64,000 bases of DNA. It comes from JAOPZW01 sp963835295. GTDB lineage: Bacteria; Actinomycetota; Thermoleophilia; Solirubrobacterales; Solirubrobacteraceae. This document shows positions 15,364 through 24,624 of this stretch, in pieces. Within the stretch, counting starts at the first letter, position 1; every line of letters starts with the position of its first letter. The DNA lies in assembly GCA_963835295.1 (NCBI GenBank), contig CAWIEX010000014.1, positions 248,001 to 312,000 on the forward strand, in the 5' to 3' direction. The position numbers and the translations under genes were made by a program. The notes beneath the pieces were generated by a model. It was not told the origin of the DNA, made no database searches, and saw only the letters and a list, made by a program, of their open reading frames with translations.

Positions 15364-15587
15364 GGCGCCCGCGGCCAAGGCGCGTTGGCGCTACCAGGAG
15401 ACCGTGCCGCCCCGTCTCGGTGCGCGCCCGGCGATCGACATCGCCGACAGACGCCGTCTGCGACGATACCGGGCGCGCTCCCCGTCCATCGGCACCTCCC
15501 ACGTCCTGTAGGCAGGGCGCGGAAGCGTTGTACGCTCGTCGGTGTCGTCGTGCTTCTCGCTTGTCCGCGCTCCGGCGCTGATCTCAC

Positions 15588-16883
15588 GTGACGGTCGCTC
15601 TGCTCGCCGGGATGGCGCTGCTGGTGCTCGTCAACGGCTTCTTCGTCGCCGGCGAGTTCGCGCTTGTGCGGGTCAATCGCGGGCGGCTCGAGCGGATGGC
15701 CCCGGACACCCGCGCCACGTCGATAGCGCTGCACCAGCTCGATGACATCTCCCACTACCTCGCCGCGTGTCAGTTCGGGATCACGCTGGCGTCGCTGGGC
15801 ATCGGCTTCCTGGGTGAGCCCGCGATCGCGAGCTTGGCCGAGCCGCTGCTCGGCAGCGTCGCCTCGCACGCCGTCGCCGTCGTCGTGGCGCTGTTGCTGG
15901 CGTATGTCATCTCGACGGCGGCGCACATCACGGTTGGCGAGCAGGTGCCGAAGATGTTCGCCATCGCCAACGCCGAGACCGTCGCCCGTCGTGTCGCGTG
16001 GCCGCTCGAGATCTTCACCCGCGTCTTCTCGCCCGCGATCGCCGCACTGGACAACGTCTCCAACGCGATGCTCCGGCGTTTGGGGGTCAGCGGCAACGTC
16101 GCCGCGGAGCACGGCACCAGCTCGGAGGACCTGAAGCAGCTGATCGCCGAGTCGCTCGCCGCCGGCGGGCTGCAGCGCGAGGAAGCGGAGATGCTCTCCG
16201 GTGTCTTCCGGCTCAGCGAGCTCGACGCGCGCCGGGTCATGACGCCGCTGCCCGCAGTCGTGTCCGCCGATGTCGGGGATTCGATGGAGGCCGCGCTCGA
16301 CCGCTGCATCGACACCGGCCACACGCGGCTGCTCGTCCTCGGCGATGGCCGCCCGGCCGGTGTCGTGCACGTCAACGACGTCGCGAGGACCCTGCGCCGC
16401 GGGGGCAGCGAACGGCTCGTGGACGTGGTCCGTCCCGCTCCGCTCGTGCCCGAGACGCGGCACCTGGATGATCTGCTCGCCGATCTCCAGCGCGATCGCG
16501 CCTCGATGGCCGTGGTCGTGGACGAGTACGGCCGCACCAGTGGCATCGTGACGGTCGAGGACATCGTCGAGGAGGTCGTGGGGGAGATCATCGACGAGAC
16601 CGACGCTGCGGTCGCCGCCATCCGGCCTCTGCCCGATGGCGCCCTATTCGCCCGCGGGCACGTCTCGCTCGATGACCTGGCCGATCACGACGTCCGCCTC
16701 TCCTCCGGGTCGCAGGGCGTCATTTCTGTCGGCGGCTGGATCTTCGACCGGCTCGGGCGCCTGCCGCGCCGCGGTGACGTCGTCACCACCGACGACTTCC
16801 GGATCGTCGTCGACACCGTCCGCGAGCGCCGGGTCGAATCCGTTCGCATCATCCGCCGTGACACTGGCACAGCAGGCCCATGA
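15588..16883 (+). CDS. CNNM/hemolysin C-type CBS-domain membrane protein
   Basis: A 431-residue protein with a DUF21 (CNNM) membrane domain (residues 1-185, three to four helices, with the VNGFFVAGEFALV and ITLASLGIGFLGEPA signatures), a CBS pair (about 205-325, including VVVDEYGRTSGIVTVEDIVEEVVGEI) and a C-terminal CorC/HlyC transporter-associated domain (about 340-425). The family is linked to magnesium or cobalt export rather than true haemolysis. It starts with GTG at 15588. It is intact while its flanks are decayed, so it may be cargo or resident DNA within the island. Confidence 0.92.
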   Translation: MTVALLAGMALLVLVNGFFVAGEFALVRVNRGRLERMAPDTRATSIALHQLDDISHYLAACQFGITLASLGIGFLGEPAIASLAEPLLGSVASHAVAVVVALLLAYVISTAAHITVGEQVPKMFAIANAETVARRVAWPLEIFTRVFSPAIAALDNVSNAMLRRLGVSGNVAAEHGTSSEDLKQLIAESLAAGGLQREEAEMLSGVFRLSELDARRVMTPLPAVVSADVGDSMEAALDRCIDTGHTRLLVLGDGRPAGVVHVNDVARTLRRGGSERLVDVVRPAPLVPETRHLDDLLADLQRDRASMAVVVDEYGRTSGIVTVEDIVEEVVGEIIDETDAAVAAIRPLPDGALFARGHVSLDDLADHDVRLSSGSQGVISVGGWIFDRLGRLPRRGDVVTTDDFRIVVDTVRERRVESVRIIRRDTGTAGP

Positions 16884-17243
16884 CCGGGCGCTTGACGCCG
16901 GTCGCTCGGTGATCTCACTTCGCGCTCGAGGGTGCGCTGGTCCTGCGGGCTGGCCGCGCGCCGGTGATCCGGCGCGCGACCTGGCACAGCGTCTGAGATG
17001 GACGCGTGTGTCAAGTGAGCGTTGGCGGTTGTTGTTCATGGTGGCGGCGGGTGGTGGGGTCGGGCGGCGGGTGCGAGGGCAACGACGACTGTCACTGTGA
17101 GATGCGCGGGTCGGGACCGCAGGACAGTGTCCGGTCGTGAGCTGCCTCGAACTAGATTCGCGAGTCGGTATCGCATAGACGCATCGAGGGTCCTCCGGGC
17201 GGCTCGCACCGGCCGCCCGACCCCACCATGGGTTGGCGTGTGG
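16884..17243 (-). other. Non-coding 3' side of the IS element, possible bridge-RNA region
   Basis: No gene. From 16997 it lies inside the proposed IS boundaries, downstream of the transposase. It contains an 8-bp perfect hairpin (arms CGGGCGGC and GCCGCCCG, about 17198-17221) and further weaker inverted repeats. In IS1111-group elements the non-coding end that gives rise to the bridge RNA is on this side of the recombinase gene. Assignment here is by position only. Confidence 0.4.
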
Positions 17244-18489
17244 CTAGCGGGCGGCCTCCTGGGGCTGCTTGTCGCTGGTGGTGATCGGCTGGTCGGTGAG
17301 CGCGGCCCAGAGGAACGCTGCGAGCTCGCGGGCGATCGCGACGTTGACGACGGTCGGGCGCTTGCCGTGCTCGGTGAGGTGGCGGTAGCGGTGGTGCAGG
17401 CGGACCTGGGCTTGCCAGGCGCGCTGATCGGGCTGCACGCCGCCGGCGGGGCGGCGGGGTGCGTGGCGGTAGTGCCAGGCGGCTTCGACGAGCAGGCGGC
17501 GGGCGTGGCGGTTGCCGGCGCGGGTGATGTGGCCGCGGTGTTGCTGATCGCCGCTTGAGTACTCGCTTGGCGTGATGCCCAGCCAGCAGGCGAGCTCGCG
17601 TGGGTGGCTGAAGCGTGCGAAGTCGCCGATCTCGGCGATCAGCCCGAGTGCGGTCAGCGTGCTGATGCCGCGAAAGCGCGTGAGGATCTGCACGTGGCCG
17701 GCCCAGCGCTCGCCGCGCGCGATCTCCTCAAGCCGCGCGTCGAGCGTGGCGAGCTGGCGCTCGAGCCCGTCGAGGTGGATCAGCATCTGCGTCAGCGCCT
17801 CGTGCGCGAGCGGATCGTCCAGGCGCTGCGCGTTGACCCAGCGGCGGTGCATCTGCGTCCAGTGGCTCTTGCCCTCACGGTAGATGCGGCCGTGCCTGAG
17901 CAGCTGCTTGGCGACGCGATGACGGGCCGCGGTGCGCGCGCAGCGCAGGTCGTCGCGGCAGCGCAGCAGATCGCGCAGGCCCTCAGTCTCGGCGGTCGGC
18001 GGCGACACGAACCGCAGAAGGCCGGCGCGCTGCAGCGTCACGAGCTTCTTCGCATCACGGCGGTCGGTCTTGACGTGGTCACCGGCGCGCACCGGAACCA
18101 GCGACGGCGCCACGACGTCACACGCCACGCCGATCTTCGTCAGCAGCCGCCACAACGCGAACCCGCCCGGGCCCGCTTCGTAGCAGACGGCAAGCCCGTC
18201 GGGCCCGCCGAGCCGGTCGATAAAACGACGGATCGCGCGCTCGGTCGTCTCGATCCGCGACACCTCCGGCTTACCGCCCTCGGGCGGCAGCGTCGCGGCG
18301 ACGATCGAGAACTTGTGCACATCCAGGCTGACCCACAGACGCACGCCCGCGGGCGCGATCGAAGCGGTAACGTCAGGCACGGCTGGTCCTCCAAGCAGGT
18401 CGTATGCGGTAGCCGTTGCGGCTCTCAACACCCGCGATTGTCAACCCGCGAAAGATGCGACGCACGAGGACCAGCCTCATGCGTCCATC
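16997..18489 (-). mobile_element. IS110-family (IS1111-like) insertion sequence
   Basis: A complete DEDD transposase with long 3' non-coding DNA. Its ends are proposed from a short terminal inverted repeat: gatggacgc at 16997-17005 and its complement at 18481-18489, giving 1493 bp, normal for this family. Only about 110 bases lie between the transposase start and the right boundary, while 247 lie on the 3' side, the layout of the IS1111 group. It sits at the 3' end of a broken RTX-type gene. Confidence 0.65.
17244..18380 (-). CDS. IS110-family transposase (DEDD recombinase)
   Basis: A 378-residue recombinase. The N-terminal RuvC-like DEDD domain shows VSLDVHK (Asp), AVCYEAGPGGFALWR (Glu) and VKTDRRDAKKL (Asp pair). 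The C-terminal Tnp_20 domain contains RGISTLTALGLIAEIGDFARFSHPRELACWLGITPSEYSSG, which holds the conserved serine, and HITRAGNRHARRLLVEAAW. I chose the GTG at 18380, 7 bases after a GGAGG; longer in-frame starts exist. Family members are RNA-guided recombinases. No frame damage, so it may be active. Confidence 0.95.
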   Translation of the reverse strand: MPDVTASIAPAGVRLWVSLDVHKFSIVAATLPPEGGKPEVSRIETTERAIRRFIDRLGGPDGLAVCYEAGPGGFALWRLLTKIGVACDVVAPSLVPVRAGDHVKTDRRDAKKLVTLQRAGLLRFVSPPTAETEGLRDLLRCRDDLRCARTAARHRVAKQLLRHGRIYREGKSHWTQMHRRWVNAQRLDDPLAHEALTQMLIHLDGLERQLATLDARLEEIARGERWAGHVQILTRFRGISTLTALGLIAEIGDFARFSHPRELACWLGITPSEYSSGDQQHRGHITRAGNRHARRLLVEAAWHYRHAPRRPAGGVQPDQRAWQAQVRLHHRYRHLTEHGKRPTVVNVAIARELAAFLWAALTDQPITTSDKQPQEAAR

Positions 18490-18493
18490 CTGA

Positions 18494-18832
18494 CTAGGAC
18501 TGCACCTGCGCGTCCTTCGGGGACTGCTGCTGACCTTCGCTCTTGGAGTTGGCGTGCGGCTTGGGCGCCTTGCGGATGACCCTCTCGCACGAGCCATTGG
18601 GGTTGGCGGCGGTGGCGTCGGTGATGACGTCGACGTTGTCGAGGAGGGCGGTGTCGAAGCCGTCGCCGCAGGTGATCCGGTCGACCTCGTCGGCGCGGGT
18701 GTGGAAGGTGTCGTTGCCAGGCCCACCGTCGAGCGTGTCCGCCGACCCGGTCGACCTCGCCATTGGGGCCAGGATGGACGTCGCCGCGAGCGAGTGCCCA
18801 CAGGTCGTCATTGCCTGGGCCGCCGTGGGAGC
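18494..18832 (-). pseudogene. RTX-like calcium-binding repeat protein, C-terminal fragment
   Basis: A fragment of a glycine/aspartate nonapeptide-repeat protein. GGPGNDDLWALARGDV and DTLDGGPGNDTFHTRADEVDRITCGDG are in different frames; one extra G near 18747 (GGCGGAC for GGCGAC) breaks them. The family signature DRITCGDG...NPNGSCE at the C-terminus is characteristic of Solirubrobacterales proteins as I recall them. The N-terminal part is absent and the IS element abuts the 3' end, so it looks like an insertion-damaged relic. Confidence 0.7.
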
Positions 18833-19185
18833 TGTCAGCAGCCGCCGCGAGCCGCGACCGACGCTGGAGCGCTCACATCAGACAAGGGGACCTGCGTGAC
18901 GCTAGGACGTCGCCGTGGCCGGCACAGGCGGACCAACGCCGAGGCCGATCCAGCTGACCCCGGGTGCAGGTGCGACACTGTGCGGGCCTCGGCCGAGAAC
19001 CGGTCACGCGGCTCGACGCTCGCCGCCGAGCTCCAAAAGGCCGTTGCAGCGACAGAGCCGCCCTCGCAACGGGAGCAGCACCGCGAGATGCCCGGCGAGC
19101 CGAGAGCGGCAACCCTCGGTTCTCGCGTCGTCTTCCAGAAGCAAGGGCAGATGCCACCCAAAGGTGCTGCGTCGCCACGCGCTGC
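18833..19185. other. No recognisable gene
   Basis: Weak overlapping ORFs on both strands show no recognisable family, ribosome site or consistent coding character. Probably decayed sequence upstream of the RTX fragment. Confidence 0.4.
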
Positions 19186-19356
19186 TCAGTACCACTTGCC
19201 TCTCGCGAAGCCGCCGAAGGCGATGAGGCCGATCAACGCGATGATGAGCCCCACCCAGAAGCTCCAGACGATCATCAGGACGATGCCGACGATGACCAAG
19301 ATGCCACCGAGGCCGATCCCCCCGGTGCTGCCGCCGCTCCCACGCTCTGCAGCCAT
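19186..19356 (-). CDS. Tiny two-helix membrane protein
   Basis: A 56-residue protein with a Gly/Ser leader, two hydrophobic segments (GGILVIVGIVLMIVWSFWVG and LIIALIGLIAFGGF) and a GKWY end. GAGGAGG sits just before the ATG, a very strong ribosome site, and third-position GC is high, so it is probably real despite its size. Similar 50-60-residue DUF-type membrane peptides (for example of the hydrophobic stress-peptide kind) are common in actinobacteria. Function unknown. Confidence 0.65.
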   Translation of the reverse strand: MAAERGSGGSTGGIGLGGILVIVGIVLMIVWSFWVGLIIALIGLIAFGGFARGKWY

Positions 19357-20158
19357 GGCTCCTCCTCGATAAGTGATCTGCCCGGCACCCGTGTCCGCAC
19401 GGCCCGGGCCCCAACCTCATTCTTCCCCGCGGGCGCCGCTTACCCTCCAAGGAAGCTCGACCTACGGGAACTCCGCGCTTTACCTCGACACGCCCTGTGC
19501 GGCGCGACGACTTGGACTCCGATGCCGTTCGAACATCGCCGCGTGGCGCTCGAGCGTCGATCGGCCGGACTGGGGCGACGTGGCGTCGTGAGTCGCGCGC
19601 CTGGTGCCGACGGACCACGATTCTCGCTGACCGTGCCCCTGCCGGAGTGAACAAGCGATTTCACCCCGGTTCAGCTGGCTGCCGGTGAGATTCGCGATCT
19701 CTTGGTAGCCGAATCCGTGGGGTACTCGACCCGCCCGGTTCCGACGACGATCGCGGCTGCCGTCACCAGCGCGGGTTAGGCGCCACCAGTTCTCTGCCCG
19801 GCGATCGCACACTGTGCTCGGGGCCGCGGGCGCCAACAGCGGCGTCCGCCGGCCCGCCGCTCTCCACGCCCCAAGGCCACCACGCGACATCCCATGTCGC
19901 CGAGACCGACCGCGACCCGACCGGACAGGACACCTCCGCTCGACGCACACGTAATCCGGTCTGCCCCCGCCGCTGCCGACCGGCTCTCAACAAGACCGAC
20001 GTACGCGCGTTCAGAAGCCACAGAAAAGCGCCCCACACATTTGCACCAACGGATGCTTTGGCAGTACTTTGTAGGCGTATGAGGCTGTTGAAGGTCGCTA
20101 GCGACGCCGACGTGCCCGCCAGCTCGCTGACCGGCGGAGCCTAGGTGGATCGGACGCG
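19357..20158. other. Long stretch without a convincing gene
   Basis: Several overlapping ORFs of 60-150 codons occur but none has a ribosome site or a recognisable family. The last 120 bases (from about 20030) are relatively AT-rich and probably hold the promoter of the relaxase gene. Confidence 0.4.
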
Positions 20159-23100
20159 GTGTTGTCGATCGGCAAGTTGACGGTCGAGCAATCGCGCTAC
20201 TACGAGCGTCAGGTCGCGCAGGGGCGCGATGACTACTACTCCGGCCGGGGCGAGTCGCCGGGCCGCTGGACCGGTGCGGGGACGGAAAGCCTGCAGCTGG
20301 GCGGCCAAGTGGATGACGACGGGTTCATGGCGCTGATGGATGGGCGCGACCCGGGGACGGGCGAGCTGCTGAAGCGCGTTGGTGGGCGTTCGAAGGTGGC
20401 GGCGTTTGACCTGACGTTCTCGGCGCCGAAGTCGGTGAGCGTCCTGTTCGCGATCGGCGAGCCGGCGTTGGCGGGGGCGCTAGTGGAGGCGCACGAGTCG
20501 GCGGTCGAGGCGGCGTTGAAATATTTGGAGCGCGAGGCGTGTCGCGTGCGCCGCGGCCGCGGCGGTGTCCGCCACGAGGCGGGCGGGGGGTTCGTGGCGG
20601 CCGCCTACCGGCATCGCATGAGCCGCGCCGAGGACCCGCAGCTGCACACGCACGTGGTGGCGGCGAACATGGCGCACGGCGCGGACGGGCGGTGGACCGC
20701 GCTTGATGCCACGCCGATCTACCAGCACGCCAAGGCGGCCGGCTACCTGTATCAGGCGCATCTGCGTGCCGCGGTGCGTGAGCGTTTGCCGTGGGTGCGC
20801 TGGGGGCCGGTGCACAACGGGATGGCCGAGATCGAACAGATCGCACCAGGGGTCCTATGCGAGTTCTCCACCCGCCGTCGCCAGATCGAGGAGCGCGAAC
20901 GCGAGCTCGTCGCCGCGGGCGTGCAGGTGGGGGACGCTGGGCGTGAGGCGATCGCGCACGACACCCGCGGGCGCAAGCGCTATGGGGTGGATACCGCGCC
21001 GTGGCGTGACGTCGTGCGTGCCCGGGCGGCTGAGCACGGACTGGGCGCCCTCGAGGTCGCCGGTCTGGTGTTCGGACCGGCGAGGGCGCCCGAGATCCCT
21101 GACGCGCGGGTGGTGAGCGGTGAGCTGGCCGGGGCTGGTGGGCTGACGGAGAAGCAGAACACGTTCGCCAGGCGCGAGGCGGTGATGGCGTGGGCGGCTG
21201 CACATGGGCAGGGGGCACATGCGGCGGCGGTCGAGCGCGCCGCAGCGCAGTTCCTGGCTCGCGACGACGTACACCGTGCCACCGCTCTGACTGACCGGCG
21301 GTTCACGACGAGCGATCTGCTCGCCCATGAGCACGCGATCGTGCACGGGGCGCACGCTCGCCGCGGCGAAGGCACGGGCAGGCTCCAATCGACGCTCGTC
21401 GAGACCGTGCTGGCCAACGCGCCGCACGCCCCGACGGCAGAACAGGCCCGGGTGATCCGTGGGCTGACGTCGAGCGGTCACGGGGTAGAGACAGTCGAGG
21501 CCCTGGCGGGGACGGGCAAGACGTTCACCGCCGGACTGCTCGCCCAGGCCTACACGGCCGCGGGCTATCGCGTCCTCGGCACCGCGCCGACCGGGCGCGC
21601 GGTGCGCGAGCTCACCGAACAGGCCGGCATCAGCCAGGCTTCGACACTCACGCGGCTGGCGCTCGACCTCGACGCCGACCACCGCGGGTTCGGCACCGGC
21701 CCGGCGGTGTTGATCCTCGACGAGGCGGGGATGACGAGCACCCGCGAAACTGCGCGCGTCATGGCGCACGCCCAGACCGCAGGAGTGAAGGTCATCGCGA
21801 TCGGCGACTCCGGTCAGCTCTCAAGCGTCCAGGCCGGCGGCTGGCTGGGCTCGCTCACCGAGCGGCTGGGCTCATACGAACTGCGCGAGGTCATGCGCCA
21901 GCGCGACCCGCGCGAGCGCCAGCTGCTGGCCCAGGTGCGCCGCGGCGACCCGACTGACTACCTCACCGAGAAGTTCGCCCGCGGCCACGTGTACATCTCC
22001 ATCGGCGACCCGCAGGGCCAAGGTGGCGGCGAACGCGCCGCGATCACGGCGTGGCGCGAGCGCCAGGCCGAATGCCCGTGGGGCCAGGCGGTACTGATCG
22101 TCCGTGACAACGAGCGCCGCGAGCGACTCAATGCGCTCATCCGCGGCGAGCTGAAACGCGACGGACGTCTGGGCGAGAGCGTCCACATCGGTGGCTGCGA
22201 CTTCGCGGTGGGTGATCGGGTCGTCGCGCGTCGCAACGATCGCGAGCGGGCGGTCGATAACGGCATGCGCGGCACGGTGATCGCCGTCGACCCGACCGAG
22301 AAAGAGATCCTGGTGCGCAACGACGCCGGCGCCCAACGCCGCCTCGATTCTTCCTATGTGGCCGAGCATCTGCAGCACGCCTACGCGCTGACCGCGCACA
22401 CCATCCAGGGCGCCACCGTGGAATGGGCGGGCGTCGTCGGTCGCCCGGAGGACTTCACGCGCAACTGGTCCTACACCGCGCTCTCGCGCGCGCGAGAACC
22501 CACCCAGCTGTTCATCCTCGACACCCCAACCGAGCACGAGCTCGACCGCGCGGAGATCGCCCCCGGCCAAGCCCACGGACTCCGCCGCGAGCGAACGCCG
22601 ATCGAGCGCCTCGAGGCGGCCATGCGGTGTCGTGACGACGAGGACCTCGCGCTCGACCGCCTCGACGTGTACACCCGTGGCCCGGCGCATCTCGAACCCA
22701 CGCACGCCGGTGCCCCCGTCGCCCGCCCGCCCGTCGTTGAGCTCCAGGCTGAGCTCACGCAGCTTCGCGAGCGCATCGGCCAATACCCCGAGCACCTCGT
22801 CGACCAGTTGCACGCGGCTCGCGGCGCTCGGAACGAGGCCCAACGCGTCGCTGACAGTGCGCGCGCACGCATCGCCGAGCCCGAGCAACCCGTCCGCGGT
22901 GTGCTGCGCCGGCGCGCCGCGGACTCCGCCGAGCGCACGCTGCAGTGCCAACGCCTCCAGCTCGCCGAGGGGGAAATCGCGGCGGCTGCCGAACGTGAGC
23001 GCACCCTCTCAAGCAGGGTCCCCGACCGGACGGCCTGGGAGGCCGAGCGCCGCGCGCTCCGCGAGCGCGCCGCCGAGCTCCACGCGCAGCTCTCAAGCCG

Positions 23101-23389
23101 GCGCCGCGAGCACCTCCGCGTCGCGCTCGAGCAACCAGCTCCCTACCTCACCCAAGCGCTTGGCGCTCTCCCAGAACAGCCGCGCGCTCACAGCACCTGG
23201 CAGCGAGCCGCCACACGGATCGAGGCCTACCGCTTCGACCACGCCATCACCGACGCCCGCCACGCGCTGGGGCCGCCACCGAGCGACAGGCCAGGGCGCG
23301 CGGACTGGCAACGCGCCCAGCGCGACCTGCAGCGCGCTCAACGAGACCTCGGGCATCACAACGCCCGCCGACACTCGCACGACGTCTGA
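20159..23389 (+). CDS. MobF-family relaxase-helicase (TrwC/TraI-like)
   Basis: A 1076-residue conjugative relaxase. The N-terminal TrwC domain (about 1-290) has paired tyrosines (SRYYERQ and DDYYSG) for nicking oriT DNA, FSAPKSVSVLFAIG, and the three-histidine metal site HRMSRAEDPQLHTHVV. The helicase half has Walker A ALAGTGKTFTAG, Walker B VLILDEAGM, and later motifs (RDNERRERLNALIRG, HAYALTAHTIQGATVEWAGV, SYTALSRAREPTQLFI). A coiled, Arg-rich tail follows residue 830. Starts with GTG. Intact, although no coupling ATPase or secretion genes are nearby, so it could act on a mobilisable element with functions supplied in trans. Confidence 0.95.
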   Translation: MLSIGKLTVEQSRYYERQVAQGRDDYYSGRGESPGRWTGAGTESLQLGGQVDDDGFMALMDGRDPGTGELLKRVGGRSKVAAFDLTFSAPKSVSVLFAIGEPALAGALVEAHESAVEAALKYLEREACRVRRGRGGVRHEAGGGFVAAAYRHRMSRAEDPQLHTHVVAANMAHGADGRWTALDATPIYQHAKAAGYLYQAHLRAAVRERLPWVRWGPVHNGMAEIEQIAPGVLCEFSTRRRQIEERERELVAAGVQVGDAGREAIAHDTRGRKRYGVDTAPWRDVVRARAAEHGLGALEVAGLVFGPARAPEIPDARVVSGELAGAGGLTEKQNTFARREAVMAWAAAHGQGAHAAAVERAAAQFLARDDVHRATALTDRRFTTSDLLAHEHAIVHGAHARRGEGTGRLQSTLVETVLANAPHAPTAEQARVIRGLTSSGHGVETVEALAGTGKTFTAGLLAQAYTAAGYRVLGTAPTGRAVRELTEQAGISQASTLTRLALDLDADHRGFGTGPAVLILDEAGMTSTRETARVMAHAQTAGVKVIAIGDSGQLSSVQAGGWLGSLTERLGSYELREVMRQRDPRERQLLAQVRRGDPTDYLTEKFARGHVYISIGDPQGQGGGERAAITAWRERQAECPWGQAVLIVRDNERRERLNALIRGELKRDGRLGESVHIGGCDFAVGDRVVARRNDRERAVDNGMRGTVIAVDPTEKEILVRNDAGAQRRLDSSYVAEHLQHAYALTAHTIQGATVEWAGVVGRPEDFTRNWSYTALSRAREPTQLFILDTPTEHELDRAEIAPGQAHGLRRERTPIERLEAAMRCRDDEDLALDRLDVYTRGPAHLEPTHAGAPVARPPVVELQAELTQLRERIGQYPEHLVDQLHAARGARNEAQRVADSARARIAEPEQPVRGVLRRRAADSAERTLQCQRLQLAEGEIAAAAERERTLSSRVPDRTAWEAERRALRERAAELHAQLSSRRREHLRVALEQPAPYLTQALGALPEQPRAHSTWQRAATRIEAYRFDHAITDARHALGPPPSDRPGRADWQRAQRDLQRAQRDLGHHNARRHSHDV

Positions 23390-23573
23390 GGCGCACATTC
23401 ACGAGCCTCCCGTCGCTGCCATTCGTTTTCGTCGTCGCCGCCGGTCAGAGCCTCTCCACCAGGCCGGACGTCACCGCCCCAATCCAAACAGCAAGCGTGA
23501 ACGCTAGCGCCGCGTCAGCTGGATGGGCGCCGTCGCGCCCATCCGTCCCGCTGTGGGGCGTTGCGCGGTGCGG

Positions 23574-24019
23574 TCATTTGTCTGGTTCCTCACGCGCGTC
23601 GGCCAGCGCGGCGGCGGATTCTGCGACGGCCGCGTAGGCCGCCACGAGATCGGCCAGGCTGTCGCCTGCGCCGGCGCGGTTGAGGCGCTGACGGCGGCAT
23701 CAAAGCGTTCCCACAAGTGCTCCGGGCCACGTCTCCCGGTCCCCGGGCGCAGCTCGTACGGCGGCCGCGCGCGCTCAGATCCTTCAACCGGACGCCAGGC
23801 AAGCCCGGCCTCCAGTGCCCGCGCATGCGTCGCGCGCATCGCGCCGGCCGCCTCGGACAGCGCCCGCACGCGGTCCCGAAATCCGGCGTCGGGCGGCGCG
23901 AGCTCGTGAGAGCGCATCGCGCCCGCCCACGCGGACTGAGCGTCGCGCACAGCACTCCATGCGTCGTCCTTAGCGGTCCCGGGGGGGACGTCATGTTGTG
24001 TCTCGGGAACCTCGCTCAC
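23574..24019 (-). pseudogene. Unknown helical protein, frameshifted
   Basis: From ATG 24019 the frame reads SEVPETQHDVPPGTAKDDAWSAVRDAQSAWAGAMRS... and, after RFDAAVSA at about 23685, loses coding character. Adding one base there gives LNRAGAGDSLADLVAAYAAVAESAAALADAREEPDK and a stop at 23574, a natural all-helical ending for a 148-residue protein. Family not recognised. It lies convergent to the relaxase gene, where mobile elements often carry small accessory proteins. Either a decayed gene or an assembly indel. Confidence 0.6.
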
Positions 24020-24171
24020 TCCCCGTTCCTACCGCACTCAGCGGCAGCTCCGCACCCCAACCCGGCGAATCTCGCGCCGCCCCCCGCACCTTGCGGAAGA
24101 ATCCGCGGGTCGCAAAGAACTACACACGGTCATATACGGCGCTACCTGATGTAGTGTCAAGCCCAACGCCG

Positions 24172-24414
24172 ATGCCGCCCACCGACGACCCAGCCGATCC
24201 CGAATTCCTCACCGTCGAGGACGTCGCCGCCCGCCTGAAGGTCAGGGAAAAGACCGTTCGCGACTGGATCGGGCGGGGCGACCTGGAGGCCTACAAGATC
24301 GGCAAGGAATGGCGCATCCGCCGCGACCACCTCGACCGACACATCGAAGAGCGACGCGTTAGCGCGCAACCCGCCGCCACCGGCGGACTCTGGGATCCCG
24401 ACAGCGCCGCGTAG
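24172..24414 (+). CDS. Excisionase-like helix-turn-helix protein
   Basis: An 80-residue protein whose first 60 residues are an HTH_17/excisionase-type MerR-like domain: EFLTVEDVAARLKVREKTVRDWIGRGDLEAYKIGKEWRIRRDHLDRHIEERR. The GTG at 24154 is an alternative in-frame start. Such proteins direct excision of integrated elements. It is the last island gene before the tRNA-Met, the usual location for xis, but no integrase gene lies between them. Confidence 0.82.
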   Translation: MPPTDDPADPEFLTVEDVAARLKVREKTVRDWIGRGDLEAYKIGKEWRIRRDHLDRHIEERRVSAQPAATGGLWDPDSAA

Positions 24415-24624
24415 AGCACCGCTCGCCATCGGGCGGATCGAGTTCGTTGCGGCTGGCGTCGATGCCGCGCCGCTGGTCCACGGGCCGCACGGTGTTGTCG
24501 AGCTGCCGGCGACCCGGCGCCCGCATCACCTGCCCTCCGTTGTCGCCGGCTCCAGCGGAGCACGACGAGAGATCCGTTCGGTGCCCGCTCGGTGCCCGCG
24601 GTCGCAAACTTTGGCTCTAAAACA
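24415..24624. other. Gap between the excisionase-like gene and the tRNA
   Basis: No gene recognised. It contains a short direct repeat (ggtgcccgc twice, about 24580-24600). An integrase tail would be expected here in a complete element, but I see no recognisable integrase motif. Confidence 0.35.

Noticed and set aside
18381..18493. Bridge RNA in the 5' leader of the IS110-family transposase
   Set aside because: Only about 110 bases are available between the gene and the proposed end, shorter than known 5'-side bridge RNAs; the 247-base 3' side is more likely.
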